Source of the DNA: Rhododendron vialii
Taxonomy: Eukaryota; Streptophyta; Magnoliopsida; Ericales; Ericaceae
Length of the DNA stretch: 64,000 bases
NCBI RefSeq assembly: GCF_030253575.1
Contig: NC_080560.1
Coordinates: 43,043,001-43,107,000, forward strand
Direction of reading: 5' to 3'
Both the position numbers and the translations under genes were made by a program. The notes beneath the pieces were generated by a model. It searched no databases. It worked only from the letters and a program-made list of their open reading frames with translations, and was not told where the DNA came from. Below, piece after piece: positions 20,168 to 33,878 of the stretch (position 1 is the stretch's first letter; each line of letters begins with the position of its first letter).

Positions 20168-20715
20168 TTTATGTTTGAGTTTGCACATTATATCTTATAC
20201 TAGTTTCCACTCGTCACGGAAGCATGCCAAATTGAGTTTCTTGGGGTATTTCTTGATTGGTATTCAAACTGTTGAGAATTGGGCAAGTGATTCAATCACC
20301 CGTCTGGGTTTGAAACTGAAATTCACATTTTTATTCTCTATATATTGAGTTTCTAAAACTTTTAGAAAAGCAAGAAAAGAAGGAAAATTTGTGTTTGGGT
20401 AATGAACCAAATACTACAATGTTTATAGTTGAGAGATAGGGTGTGTGCTTGGCATTTTAGTCGAGGGAAACTAAGTGATACAGTAAGCAATTGAATACAA
20501 ATCAGTAATATCATCATGATTATCAACTTCCACCAATGTTATATGAGCACAACAAACCTTATTAGTCACATAACAAAGAAAAGAATATTGATCTCAAGTT
20601 TACCTCAACTCCCTCAAAAAAAATTAACTCATTCAACCTGTTCTCGAAAACCTGAATGCTCAATGTCCATTTCTAATTTTTCCAAGTCACAAAATGCACC
20701 TGCTATTGTAGAGAC
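20168..20715. other. 3' flank of the FIP1-like gene
   Basis: No gene is seen. On the minus strand this is where the 3' UTR and poly-A signal of the gene ending at 20716 should lie. Confidence 0.5.
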
Positions 20716-23700
20716 CTAGCTTCCACCCCATCGTCTCTTTCGTGCTGGCCTTTGTTGCTTAGTCTCCATGGCATCCAGAATCGGGTCAACTTGAGGCTTG
20801 GGAATCATCAAGTCGTTTTCCTTCTGGAGAGTGATAGGCTCCTTAAATCGCTCTCTTCGTTTCTCCATCTTTGCCATCGCCGCAAGAATCCGAGTGTTGT
20901 CATAACCCTCGGCAACCTCGTTCCCCTTTGTCGCACTTTCAACCCGCACACTTTTCTTTTTGTCATCCCTGCTTTCAGTAACATTTTCGGATACAAAGTT
21001 CTCACATGGAGGATTCTCATTTACCTCTTCTGTAACTATTTGACCCTCCTCAATATCCAAGGCTTCATTTTGCTCAGTGATTGGAAACTTATCAAGCCAT
21101 TGCTTTCCATTCTGGTTGATCTCAACTTTAGCATTTTCAGTTTCGCCCGCCTTCTCTGCATGAGATTCACTGAGATTCGCAAAAACCATCTGATCCATAT
21201 TTTCATGCTTATCATTGCACTCTATACTTCCAGCATTGGGGCATCTTCCTGATGACTGCACGGGGTATGGCCATAAGCAAAATCACAAATATAAAAGTTA
21301 ACAGCTCTTGAAATACAGATTTCCCCTAAATGTCGCAAGAAATTAATGAAACAAAAAAGATACTGATTACTGATGCTGCAAAATGCATCACAAACCCTAT
21401 GAAAAACCTCAGAAGCTAAAGATTTCTGCTTAAACTATCAGAGAACATAGGAGATGAAATCAAAATAGGGTAGGAAAGAAGTTAAAGCCAAAAAATAACT
21501 TCCCACATCAAGACAAGAACAATACCAAGCTCCAGCTAAGCTGGTCTGAGAGACTAGATTATATGTTAAATGCTCTTATGTTCAAATCATCAAGACGACA
21601 CAGCTACTAAAAGTATTCAAAGTTGATGATAAATATCAAAAAGAATTGATAGAACAAGTTTGCACGTCCAAAATGCAAATCTGAACTTCTGAAGGGCAAG
21701 CATGCATTTTGCTACAAGGTCATCAATTGAAGAACATTAACATCTAAGATTGTTCAAGAAGTTAAGAAAGGCGTTCATCGAGTATAACTTCACAAATGAA
21801 GATATACAACCTTGAGTTAATATTCTCCAAGCATACCATTTGTTGGATAGAATTGAACTTCTATGCCTCGCCTCAAGCAAAAAATAAGCTTCTCAAGCAA
21901 AATATCCTCCTCCATTATGCATCCAGTTATCCTATAAGTTTCATTTTACTCAACAGTAAAAGCAAAGACAATGCCCAAAGCTTCCTAGAGTCATCATCCT
22001 TCATACTAGGCAACTTTTTTCCAAAGAAAGAAAAGCCATCAAATGAAACTTTGTGATATAGACAAGACAACTAATAGGTATCTAAGGTAATATCATACAT
22101 AGATGAAGGCTGCAAATGGAGACAATAATTCCATGTGTATGTACAATTAACCCAAGCTTATAGCGAAACATCTTACATGCTCACACTTCTCACAGATATA
22201 ATAGGAGAGAACACTCACAAAGGTTGTCACTGTTGAAGTGCCTGATCTAGCTATTGCTGTACCTTAATTAAAATACTCTAAACATCATGAAAGGTTTCTT
22301 CGTAAGGTGTAACTTATTTGAAAGCAATAAATAGCTAGCGTAGGCAGTAGGCACCATGTACTTCCACGCATTTGACTAGCGTTGAAAAATCACTAACTAC
22401 AACCAACGCTATTGACTTTTGTCAAGCAAAAAATGAATAGCACGCAGAAAACAAAGCCTAAATGCCTTCAAAAACTGAACACAAGGGAGAAATTCACCCT
22501 TGCCTCAAATTTGTCTATTGTAAAATACGGAAGAGACTGAAATAAAAGAAGACAAAAGCCAGCATCCGGAAAGTATTACTAAGGAGAGGAGGCCTTGAGG
22601 AATTTCAGAATGTAGGTGGGTCAGAATTCAACAAAGTAATAACTGACGACAATGGCGAAGAAGAAGAAATAAGTAATTAAGGGAGAAGGCATTGAGGTAT
22701 TTCAGAAAGTAGGAGGGCCAGAATACCACAACAAAGTAATTAGTAAGTACATAACAAGAAGAAGAGTAATTATCACACAAGAAGACCAAGAGCAACAACT
22801 ACAACAAAAGGTCCACCATCTATGAATCTTAGAGTGTCCATTATTAAGATCCTAATGATGCCACTTTCAAGCGCAACACAACTCGGAGTTAAGAAGCACT
22901 AAAACTTCTAAATTGTGGATGCGGGAAACATAGACTGTGACTGCCTCCCAGAGGAGTTATGCTATATCGTTCCATTTTATAAAGCACAGAATAACGCATC
23001 ACAGATTGTCAAGGAGATGACAGTGCAATTATACTTTGGTTTCATTACAATTTACATGGTGAATGCCAACTTTCTCTGTGTTACCGTTACTACTACAATT
23101 TCTTAAGTCATGTCGCACAAGGAACTGAGAACTGGCATTCACTCCTCCCCTACAATTATGCACACCGCAAACTGTGTTACTAATAGTCCTTAATGGTTAA
23201 TACCCAGTTATTTGCAGAACATCATTTTTTTTCAAAGGTAAAAGAAGACCTACAATATATGATTGAAAGGCGGAGCAGTTTCCACAGTTCCATAGCACTG
23301 ATCCATAGCCCTAATAGATGACAAATTTGGAATGTTCAACAGAATCAGCTAAATTGGCAGAGAGAAAGTACGTCCTATACTCCTATGACTCCACTAACAT
23401 ATTAGTAAAACTCTTGCTTAAAAAAGTAAACTGTCAATGCCGCTCCTAAACTTCAAGCCCTTATCCCATATGAAACAAGCCTAAAATGGCGTGGTGCATA
23501 ATATATCTAGGAACTACCACTTCAACAATCCTGTTCTAATTGCAGGAGCTTCCTAGAATGCGTGGAACTCCAATATAAACAAAGATTAACTCAATGCAAA
23601 TAATTACAAAAGTTCTTGAGAAGAGAAAGGCGATACCTTTTCCTTAACTCAAAAAGTGAAAACTCACACTCCATGGGTGCGGCCACTAAGGATCTCAGAG

Positions 23701-26700
23701 TTTTGGCAAATACATTAGTTAGAAACGTATGGACACCGCCTTTACAAGAATAAAAAACACACACTTGATTATTGAGTTTCGATGACTGTGCATTCACAAG
23801 AAGTAACCCAAGCACTTTTAGTTTGCCATCAGAAGACATATCAAACAAAGAGCAGGGCATATAGCATATGGAGCACAACACAAGGCACCAAAATAACCAA
23901 TAGTCCAACATTTTTTGAAGCCTAGGTGGAAATATGATGATAAATTTACCAGGAAAATAATTAGGACAATTTTTTTGAAGCAAAGATAAACAAGGTTGTA
24001 ACACCAGACAACAAATTAGTTGTAAAAGAGACAAGGAAACAATTTTTTTTTTTCAAATGTTTTAATTCACGTAAACAAAGAAATATGACAACAGTATGCT
24101 TGAAATCAACACCACAAATTTGGGAGAATGCCGTGAGTAAATAATGATCTACGTCTAGGTATATAGGTCTTGAGTGTGTATGACGCAGGGCAAGACGTCA
24201 TTTGAATCTAACCTCTCCACCTGTGTTACATACACGAGTCATCCCCACAAGATAACACTTAGGACAATAATATTACAAAACATGGTCAAACCTGGTTCCA
24301 GCCAAACCAGCCAAGGATTACATGCGTTAAACTAGCCTCTGATAAGACAATTGTACTCCATATCACTAATTTACATAGTTATGTTGGCCAAGACATTCTA
24401 CAACATATTGCTAAACATACCAAACTCATGTTACACCTCCCCGTTATGGCCGCCGATGGTTAAAAACTTACTCCCTCCGTCCCAAAAAGGATGACAATTT
24501 TTGAAACTCGTGTCATTTTTCATCGCTTATATCTTTCAATCTATAATGTTTTTCATGAGTTTGAAAACTTGGTATAATAGAACTAATCGATAACTATCAA
24601 ACAAGATCTATATTGCATACCTTTAGAGATTCATATTGAAAGATATAAGGAATTGAAATTGACACGGATATCAAAAATTGACATCCAATTTGGGACGAAG
24701 GGAGTACTTTTTTCAACTCCATCAGAAGACACATGAGATATGACCATGGAAGCATTTGACAATTGAGAAAGCCTTTTGATTGTCAAGGAGGCTGAGTGGC
24801 CTGTCAGGGTTTCACTGAGCATGGAAACTTGCAATGATAACCCGTTGTTATAAACTGGTTAGATTCATGTTTCAAGAATCCAAGAGATGAAAAAGGAAGT
24901 CGCATATACAAATTTCTTGGGGGGTTGTATTAGAGTTTCAGCCGTTAAACAAAGATTGCAGTAGACAAGCCACTCATAATTTCATAGATGTTCCATCATA
25001 AAGGGAAATTATAGACCTTTGAGATGATTTATCCTAATAACAAAGTCCCACACTGCTTCCAAGAGATAATAAGCACCAAACCATACATATAGAACTAAAC
25101 TACTAAAGTCAAAATGTAACGCCAGAATTAACTAATAAGCATTACCGCAAATAAAAACACATAACAGAACTTCATGAGGAAAAAAGAGAGAAAAATTAAG
25201 GGTGTAAGGATCATAGACAAGCACGGGAATAAGATCCTTGAGCCCAGCAACAGATATAGAACCTAGGAAAGTGCGGATTTGAAGGTCTGATAACAAAAAC
25301 AACAAAGCTACAAATCAAGAAAATAATCACTAACCAGAATTATTTTGAACAAAGGGCACAATGAGGCGCCAAGGTCTGGTATAGCCTAAGCACAAAACAC
25401 ATGGCGATGCGAGGCAAAGTGCAGGCTTCATCGGCAAGGCATATGTTATAGATATTTACATAATATGTGCAAGTAATAAAAGTTTTAACTCATATTTTAT
25501 CTTAATGTTACAAAAAATTGCATCTCATATCAAAAAATACAACTATTACTTTCTCACAACTCAATACATTGTATGGGGCTTGAATAACTTGGATCCCATC
25601 AACAGTTTCAAAAGTAAATTCAAACATAATTTAACAATTGAAAGTAGTAAAATACGAATGTAATCCAGTGAAAACAATACAATTAAGTAAATTAAGTCAT
25701 TGAACAGCACATACTTGGTCCAAATTACTATCTGACAATTATCATTATGGGAAAAGACTAAAAAAAATAGGAAGATATAAAGGCTTAGGCATTCATCTTT
25801 GATATTTTTACTATGGTTGATGTTCTAAATCCATTTTGAGTCTTTGAAAACATGTGCAATCCCATGCATCGTGATGGGCTTCATTATAGTATTTCATTGC
25901 TGCTGTGTCTTCATGATGGGCTTCATTATATCTCATTGCTGCTATGTCTATCAAATTAAGTCCCCTCGCCTGAGGAGTGTTGACGTATTTAGATTGAGAT
26001 CTTGAAACAATACAGGCATACCTAGAAGAATTATATAACTTCCACAAACCAGACAATAGTGACAAAAAGATATTCTGTTCTATAACTTACTCCGTATTAA
26101 GCCCTGAATAATAGTCAGGGTCATTTTGGTATGTTTGTGGCCATTTTGGTGTGTTTGGCAAGGAAAGGGGGAGGGGTGTTAAAAGAGAAGACCAATAATG
26201 TCTCTTTCGCTTTGCAAACCATGTCAGCAACGCTGTCTTCCTTTACATCAGAAGGCCACTGCCGATAGAGAACCAACAGACACATTGAAGGACAAAGTAT
26301 CTGAAAACAGCATGCACGATGAAAGATGCAACAGGTAATAGCAGGCATAACGAATCTCTCAGTGAAACAGGCAATGAAATCGCATTAGCAAAATGAAAGA
26401 AGACTTGCCCAACATATGTGGAGCACTCATAAATACAAGCAAGGTACAAGGTTTTGACCTCAGTGTCCCCAAACTTTACCTTTCCTTCCCCGCCAACCAA
26501 TTGCAAGTCAACCGAATCCCTGCATCTCAGCAGTGGCTTTTCATGATTACCTCTATCAGTAATATTAGAACTTCTTTCCATACGATTGTTACTACTTCCT
26601 CCTCTCATTAATTTGATTCTATGCTGATCTACTTCCACATTATCCATTAGTTTCTGTTTACCACCAATACTTGCATTCCTTAAAGTCCTCCGAAAAGAAA

Positions 26701-29700
26701 ATGATGCCTCCTCAGCAAGGAATTCGTCATCCTTGTAACTATAAATATATTCATCCTTAGTGCAACGGAACGAGTCATACTGCCAATTTCTTCTTCTTCC
26801 ATGATGATCTTCACCATCAGGACAATAGACCCTTCCTTCAGATTCACCAGCACCATGATTACTACCAAAATAATCAATGCCTCTGTTTCTCTCCTTAACT
26901 ATCTGTCTCCTACTGTGTTCACCATGTCTTTCAGTTAATCTCACGTCATAAGCACCTCTTCGGGAAATGGTCTCAAACCCCCTTCCTCTGTTGGTGGTAC
27001 GACTCTGTCTACTAAAATGTCTACGAGGGATTTTCCCTCCTCTCCTGTTAGAAGGCCACTGCCTTTCATACTTACCATGCAAATACTTTCTCTCTTTGCC
27101 ACAATATCCATATTTTTCTTGCAAGAAATAATCTTCATAATTACTATCAAGCAAATAACCCTCTTGTTCTCCTCTCTTCCTGAAGTGGAATTCATCACCT
27201 TTTCCACTCCATCGAGTACTTCCTTTGTCCAAGTAGGAGGAATAATTTGAGCCCAACCGTCTCGGCTCCTTGCGAAAGGGAGGATTCAATGTAATTCTGC
27301 TTTCATTGTTGTACCAATCCCTTCCAACTACCTCATCATCCAACCTGGACCCTCTTTGTTCAAGAAAATGTTCTCTTTCGTCCCACCTTCTACTTGGATA
27401 TTGATCTTTCTCATCTCCAAAGCTATGATGATTCCTACAAGACCTTTTGGAATAAGCAGCATGGGCCTCATTGTAAGAAAACCATTCACCAAAGTAATTG
27501 CAAGGAAGTTCTGATTCAGTATAACACGGAAAACCTTCTCCATCACAAGAGTAAACAGCCTGCAGCCTTCCATAATAATCATCATCGGTATAGGGAAAGG
27601 GGCACGACTCCTCATAATCATGGTGGCGCTTCAATTCTGAGTCAAAGTGGAGTCTACTACTATAATGCCTCCGATCCTTTGGAAAAGGACTTCTGTTTCT
27701 TGAATAATATTTACCATCGCCAGTTTTTGTTTTGTCTTGATGGCTCTTAGATTTAATTGACTGATGGTAATCAGAAGTCAGAGACTCGTGCAACTCCTCA
27801 ACAGAATTCGGAGATTCCTTCCTCAGATGATTTTGAACTCTTTCTGGGTCAACAGAAGCAAAATTCCCCGATGCTTCAACGTGACTTCCAGAGATAGATG
27901 AACTCAATTCCTGTTGAGTCTGGTCACCAAGCAAGGAGTCTGTCTCCCCAAAGGACAGAGCAGCATCATATGTTTCACTGCAAACTTTTTCGTTTGTATT
28001 ATTTGAAGTTTCCATTGCTTCAGCTTGCCCTTCAGAACTAGAACCAGTAACCTTTTGATCGCGACACCCATCCGCATCAGATATCTGACCACTTGCATGA
28101 TTATCGAAATCAACTAACATTGAGTTAGATGGAGTTGATAGTTGGGGGTACCTAATCACATGGGAAATCAGTGGCATGAGTCGCTCAGATCACAAAAACA
28201 AAAATATAATTTAACCAAGACAAGATAAGGTAAAGCTATCAAGGGCTCCATTAAGGGCATAATCAAGAGAAGCAAAAACTTTGATGACAACACATGTGCA
28301 CACATCGCTTATTCAATTCTCAGTGATAGTTGTCTCTATTAAAGAAATAACACTAAACAAATGAAATGAGCCAATCCAAGGACTCACGTACGCAAGATAC
28401 TTCCCCAGTTTCCGCTATGACATTTATATTACCTAATGAGGTATTAGAAAAGATAAAGCTAACAATCCTGCTGATTGTAAGAAAATTCAACTTTAATAAC
28501 ATTCAAGCGCAGCAGAACAGTTGCGCAGAATATTCATGTAATTAACGCAGAGTCCACAGACTCCCCAAAATTAATATTATAATAACTACTAGAAGGAATT
28601 TGGGGCAACATAGGGAACCATTCAAACCTTTTGGGATAAGGTCTGCCTGATCTTTTAACATCCCCTTCCAATAATTTACTGGACATTTCATCTCCACTGC
28701 CACCACCAAAATGGCAGAGATCATCATCCAGACCAAAATCTCCATTTTCAGAAGATTCACGAACTGAGCCTTTCTGGGTTGATTCCCCCTTGCCTGAACC
28801 AGAGGAATTGTCAACACAGTCCTGCACAGCAATCTGCCCAAAAACATGACATAAGAAACAAGTGACTCCGTAGGAAAATTGAGTAGTCCAAAGTTATAGC
28901 ACACCTGTATCACAACATCGGGATCACGATCAACAAAACGCCTTACATCCATGGAGGCTTGCCTTTCAAGAATGCTGTCCTCAACCTGAATCACTCTGCC
29001 TTTTGGCTGAAACAACAGTAGTGAATTTGTAGTCCACCATACTCCTATCTTTTTCTAAAGAGAAGGTCCAAGCTTAAAACTAGAGTTTTGAGATAGAAGA
29101 GGAAAACAAGCAATTCTTGATATAAGCATACCATTTCAAATTGCTTTCCTTCTCTATATGTGCATCTTGATACTGGAGAAACTGCTCCCTCTAGATGAGC
29201 AACTTTTTCAGGCTCATCCATATGACCTTCTGTTTCATACTGAGCTTCAGCTTCATATACCTATTTTAGAACAAGGACCAAATTAGACTGTTAGTGCTTT
29301 AACAGGAAAAACTTTTACACATCCTGTTTCATGAAAGTTCATAGTTATTGCTAAGGTAATATCAACTCACCTCCTTGGCTTTTGGATATCCATAGGTGGT
29401 GGCCCTGGTCAACAAGGATGTACGTTGTCGAAGTTGCTCCTGTTACGATATTCATTATAAACCCATCAAAGGTTGGACTAAAAGATGTTCAACAAAAGGA
29501 AAGATAGGGGCAAGGAAACAGAAATAAACATATACCCCCTCCGTCCCGTATTCTTGGTCCTGTTTCACTTTTTGTGCCACTCAAATAATTGTCATATCTC
29601 ACAATCTATAATGTTTTTTTACGATTTCGAAAACTTTGTTTCGTAAAATTATTTGAGATCTATCAAACAAGATCAATATTTGATATAAAAAATATTAAAA

Positions 29701-32412
29701 ATTGTGAGATATAGCCAATTTTTTTAGAGCTCCCAAATAGTAAACAAGACCAAGAATATGGGACAGAGAGAGTAACAAGAAGAAAGCTCCAACTACCAAC
29801 GCATACGAACAATCCCAAGGTAGTCGGGCAGGGGCTAGGATACCCAAGAGTCACAACCTGTGTTCCATGATCTCGGGGGTGGGCATAAGTCCAAGTGTTA
29901 CCAGGACAATACTTGATTTCTGTTGTTTCTTAACTATTCTAACTGAAAATGCATATTTATATCGTGAATTAGACTATTCTGGCATACTTGACGGGCGCAT
30001 ATCCAAGTATCCAACAATGCACGTGCACTCAACACTTCAGTACTACTGAAATTTTGAGGAGTCTATGTAACATTGGAAACTTACAATTTTTCTCTTGTAC
30101 GTACAACCTACAAAACCTTCATTGTTAATACGGAGTCTTTTTTATGGGTGCCGCACAATTAACCTTAGGGGCATTTACCCCCTGATTCAAGTAACTTGTC
30201 CTAGTAGGCTTTCTTCTATTTTCTATTTCCCATTCGTGGTAGGGGAATATGGGCGTTCCCAATTGGGTTAGAGGCATCACTTGAGGTCAACAGTTGGAAT
30301 TCCTACTTCCTACTCTTTGGCTTGACAGGGTCATAAAAGTATTTGTCTAAAATATAAATGCCTTCCATTTCCTTTAAAACTTTTACAGGTACCCTGTAAT
30401 GTATGTGTTGCTATATAGGAATATTCTGCCCCTTGAGGGCTTTGCCATTCCCTACTCCAGAAGCAGCCCTTGACAGCTCACTCTTTACACCGGCAACCAT
30501 CTCACCTTCCCCCTCTTCGCCCCAACAGTAGTATGAGGTGTTTCCATAGGCGGGAGTCACATTGCAAACCCTTAAATTAACAAGATTGAGCAAATGCCAA
30601 GAAATTACATAGTGCAGTAAACTAATTTACCACACTGTTGCAATAAAGCTTCCAACTTTCTTCATCGAATCCAAAGTTAAAAAAATCTGTTATGTCTGCT
30701 CCGGGATGCCTCCAAGACTTCCTATCAAGTCCACCAATATTTACATCTAATATGGTCCTGCAGGCAAGATAAAGGCCTGTCAATGTTGTAAACATAGAGA
30801 AAGGAGAGAACTTTGCATATTGATGAAAGGACTCATCCTAAACACAAGCCAAAATGAAGCATCATGGCCATAGAAAGTCTCATTTGGCATTTGATGCAAA
30901 CTATTTAAACCGGACTAGACTGTTGCCATGGGCCAATGAGGATAATTAAAGACACAAAATGAGAAAATAAGAGTACAAAATGTAGTCACAACCAATTACA
31001 ATCTTACCTATAACGGGGAAGTGAGAAATTATGCCCAATTTGAGCTGTTAATGAGCTCGAGTCCATTCGCAAGCTGCATTTATTATTATCCCAATCTCCT
31101 CTAGCTGATGTGGATGAATACGAACCCAACCCTGTATACCCATTGCCTTTTGCATTTGTTGGAAATGAAGCTCCCCGGTGTCTCATGTACTACATAAAAG
31201 AACCCTAGTTCAAGATATATAATTGCCGTAGAATCATCAAGTGCAGTGAATTCATCATAACCACGAATTGCTTTGAGCCTAAACAAATCCAGTACAATAA
31301 TGGCATGACACATTATACCACATTCCAAAAAACTTGTCGCCCAAAATCAAGGTTCTAATTACCGTACTGGTAAAGGTAAAGTTTTTCTTATTGGTACTGA
31401 CGTAATTTTGGGAAACGTTTCAAATTTTGCGCTATAGTAATTATACACAAATATGTACATTATATGTATTCTTAAAAAGCTCAAAACATTTGACAAACAT
31501 GAAAATATATACCAAAACGGTAATAGTAATGATTATTAAGCTCATATATAAAGAGATAAAGAAAATTATAATTCTTCTAGTACGACGGAATTAATTAGGG
31601 CATTACCACCAGAAAAACGAAAAATATATATAGAGTATGACTGGAACCGTCCAGTACTCGAACCGGTTACTAACCGGTGTTTCTCGGTATGGCCGGTACC
31701 AGCCGGTGAAGGGTAGGGTACCGGTTTTATCGAAAAATAGTCTGTAACGGCCTGTACGGAAGATACCCACAACCTTTCCCAAAATAGTCATAACTTAGTT
31801 GCATATTCTTCGCTATTCTCGCAAAATTTAGTAGTTTGATATGTTCTTTTTGAAGACGCACGCTAGCGCGAATTATACAAGTTAGGTCATAACACAAACA
31901 TTCAAACTCAAACGTACCTTGTATTGCAAAAACTGCGATTTATAACCACCCTTGGTGGGTTCATTCCCTCTCTCCCCTCCACTGCGACGCCCATTTGGAC
32001 TCACCTCCAATCCACCCAAACTCCGATTCTTAACCAACCCATCATCACCCTCCTCAACACCCTCGAACCCACCACCCTCTTCCTCCTCATCCTCATCAAA
32101 CCCTAACCCTAACCCCACCCCTTGCGACACCGAACCCCCCAGCCCACCGCCACCACCATCATTGCCCTCATCATCATTCAGAACTATATTCAAGTCATCC
32201 TCGCTATCACTCCCATCACTATCCACTCCCCTCTCACACTCACACTCTCTCTTCGCTCGATCGTCCCGAACTAACTCCTCGGAACCCTCAGAACCCGAAT
32301 CGATACATTTTGTGGCGAAATCATCGCTCGACTGACCGTTGATGGTTGTACTCGCCTGGAATTCGACGTCGGCGTATAGGTCGCCGAAATCATCGTCGTC
32401 GATGTCCTGCAT
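20716..32412 (-). CDS. FIPS5: FIP1-like pre-mRNA 3'-end processing factor
   Basis: This is a homologue of the large plant FIP1 (Arabidopsis FIPS5 type), a CPSF-associated RNA-binding factor for mRNA cleavage and polyadenylation in the nucleus. Exons on the minus strand: 32412-31918, 31189-31008, 30757-30631, 29439-29371, 29260-29132, 29006-28905, 28833-28547, 28151-26459 and 21255-20716. All join in phase, giving about 1207 codons, close to the family size. Visible features are an acidic N-terminus (DDDDFGDLYADVE), the Fip1 core across exons 2-3 (TDFFNFGFDEESWKLYC), GRVIQVEDSILERQASMDVR in exon 6, a long Arg/Asp/Ser/Tyr-rich exon 8, and the C-terminal KMEKRRERFKEP...RPARKRRWGGS. The donors of exons 7 and 8 are the least certain; one alternative for exon 7 lies a few bases earlier. 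No break was seen. Confidence 0.88.
21256..26458 (-). other. 5.2-kb intron of the FIP1-like gene
   Basis: This is the last intron. Donor and acceptor preserve phase 0 between exons 8 and 9, so no exon is required inside, and none with FIP1 similarity was seen. It contains a Stowaway MITE (24471-24704), a possible tRNA-related SINE fragment around 24120-24270, and a short duplicated stretch (gcttcattat...cattgctgct) at about 25870-25945. Confidence 0.6.
24471..24704. mobile_element. Stowaway-like MITE in FIP1-like intron
   Basis: The inverted ends CTCCCTCCGTCCC...GGGACGAAGGGAG are flanked by TA dinucleotides at 24469-24470 and 24705-24706. It is 234 bp and non-coding. Confidence 0.9.
29535..29772. 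mobile_element. Stowaway-like MITE in intron 3 of the FIP1-like gene
   Basis: A 238-bp element with ends CCCCCTCCGTCCC...GGGACAGAGAGAG is flanked by TA. Its interior (atctataatgttttt, atctatcaaacaagatc) is shared with the copy at 24471-24704, so both belong to one subfamily. Confidence 0.88.
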
Positions 32413-33076
32413 TCTCGAGTAGGAGACGGCGAAACGGCACTCCTAGGGTTCCGGCCTTATCACTCGGCAGCAAAACGCCATACCAATGGCTGCCGTTAAA
32501 ACCCTAGCAAGATCTTAAACCCTTACCCAGTGCCTCGGGCATTTTCAGGGGGAAACGTCATCTTCTATCCCGTGGTTTATATAGGGTGTGTTTGGGGAAA
32601 ATTACTACTACTAATTGAGTTTAAGGCCATTTTAGAACTTAATTAACAGGCGTTGTTATTACTACTACTAATGTTGTTAATTATGTCGTTGTTACATTAA
32701 ACCAAACATAAATATTCATAACGCTAAATTTTATACATTAGTATAATTAATTGCTCTATTTCTTCTAGTCCAATGCCTTTCTGGTGTGGGGTTATCGGGA
32801 AATTTGTTGAGGCGCGAGCCTTGAAGTGAGTCGGGGGCAAGTTTATTTTTCGATGCGGTCCATTTCAGGTTTATTAGTGTGATTTGAATCCTTCGATTTG
32901 TTCGGTTTGTTGTCCGTACCAGAAAAGATGAGATGAATCGGGAATGGATACTCACTTGACCGATGTAATACAATTTTTTTCAAAAAAAAAGAGAGAAAGG
33001 AATACCCAACTAGGTACTCAGTTACTGCAAGCAAAGAGTGACAAGCTGAGAGAGACGATGAGTGTGAGAGGATCTA
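32413..33076. other. Upstream region of the FIP1-like gene
   Basis: It should contain the 5' UTR and promoter of the minus-strand gene. A small TIR-like stretch at about 32586-32715 (gggtgtgtttgggg against ttaaaccaaacata) with actactacta runs looks like a MITE. Otherwise nothing is recognised. Confidence 0.45.
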
Positions 33077-33087
33077 GAGATGCATAT

Positions 33088-33279
33088 TTTATTTTATTTT
33101 TTGGTAACCGAGATATCTGGGCCAGTTTATGGACACCTCAACTAAATTCTCAAAGGAGACTAGTACAGTAACCCACCGCCATAGCCCCCCTCTTAAATCA
33201 TAGTTTGCTTCCGGAGGGAATCGAACCCTATTGAGATGCATATTGGTTAAATCATTCAGAACTTGACCCCTCCAATGTT
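33088..33279 (-). mobile_element. Au SINE, near full length
   Basis: On the minus strand it has a Pol III B box (gggttcgattccctccgg) and the Au-type 3' half (gttgaggtgtccataaactggcc, then cggttaccaaaaaa) followed by an A-rich tail. It is flanked by gagatgcatat at 33077-33087 and 33280-33290. A third copy of that word at 33233-33243 makes the exact 5' end uncertain. Confidence 0.8.
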
Positions 33280-33493
33280 GAGATGCATATATGTTATTCA
33301 AAAGTTAGGGGTGTTTCACACATGAGATACATAAAAAATGTCTAAAAGGCGCACCTTGTGCGTGTGGCCCGTACTAGGGGTAGATTATTGTGCGATGAGG
33401 CATAAATTCAAAGATCTTCAGATATTTTTACAAGCCGGTTTTGGAACTTCAGGATAAGATCGAAGAGAAAAGGAAAGAAAAAACAAACATTTA

Positions 33494-33878
33494 AGCCTCG
33501 TTCAGTTGCCAGGAAAGTACAGAAAATGATGGGAAAATCAACTTTCCCATGATTTTTGTAGTGTTCAATTAGCAGGAAAGTAGTGGGAAACATGTTTTTA
33601 AGTTTTCCTGCAGGAATTACTTTCTTGCAAAAGTGATCCTGCAAAAAACACAGGATTTTGCGTTGCGGGAAAAGGAAAATGAGTGAACACTCACAAAATT
33701 TTCCCGAAAGTTTCTTTTTCCTGACAAATGAACAACTAAACCTTAATTATTCTTGCAAAATTCTTTTGTCAAGTGAACACTCACAGGAAAATAATTTTCT
33801 TTTTCTTTTACTTCACCTCACTTCACTTTTTCAGGGAACCAATTTTTCACACAACTTTCTCGACAACTGAACGGAGCC
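33494..33878. mobile_element. PIF/Harbinger-like MITE, 385 bp
   Basis: The inverted ends (agcctcgttcagttgccagg against ctcgacaactgaacggagcc) have TTA on both sides (33491-33493, 33879-33881). The interior has tttcctg/caggaaa motifs in both orientations. Confidence 0.7.

Noticed and set aside
20752-21252. 166-aa open frame on the plus strand
   Set aside because: It is the opposite-strand shadow of the last FIP1-like exon, whose C-terminus is clearly recognisable.
23591-24034. 147-aa open frame on the minus strand
   Set aside because: It lies inside the last intron of the FIP1-like gene, has low-complexity hydrophobic content, and flanking exons join in phase without it.
21256-26458. A hidden exon between FIP1-like exons 8 and 9
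   Set aside because: The phase is continuous without it and no FIP1-like motif was seen on the minus strand, though small exons cannot be excluded.
33200-33235. tRNA B-box sequence (gaatcgaaccc)
   Set aside because: It is the Pol III box of a SINE with target repeats; no cloverleaf can be drawn. The same holds for 36010-36025.
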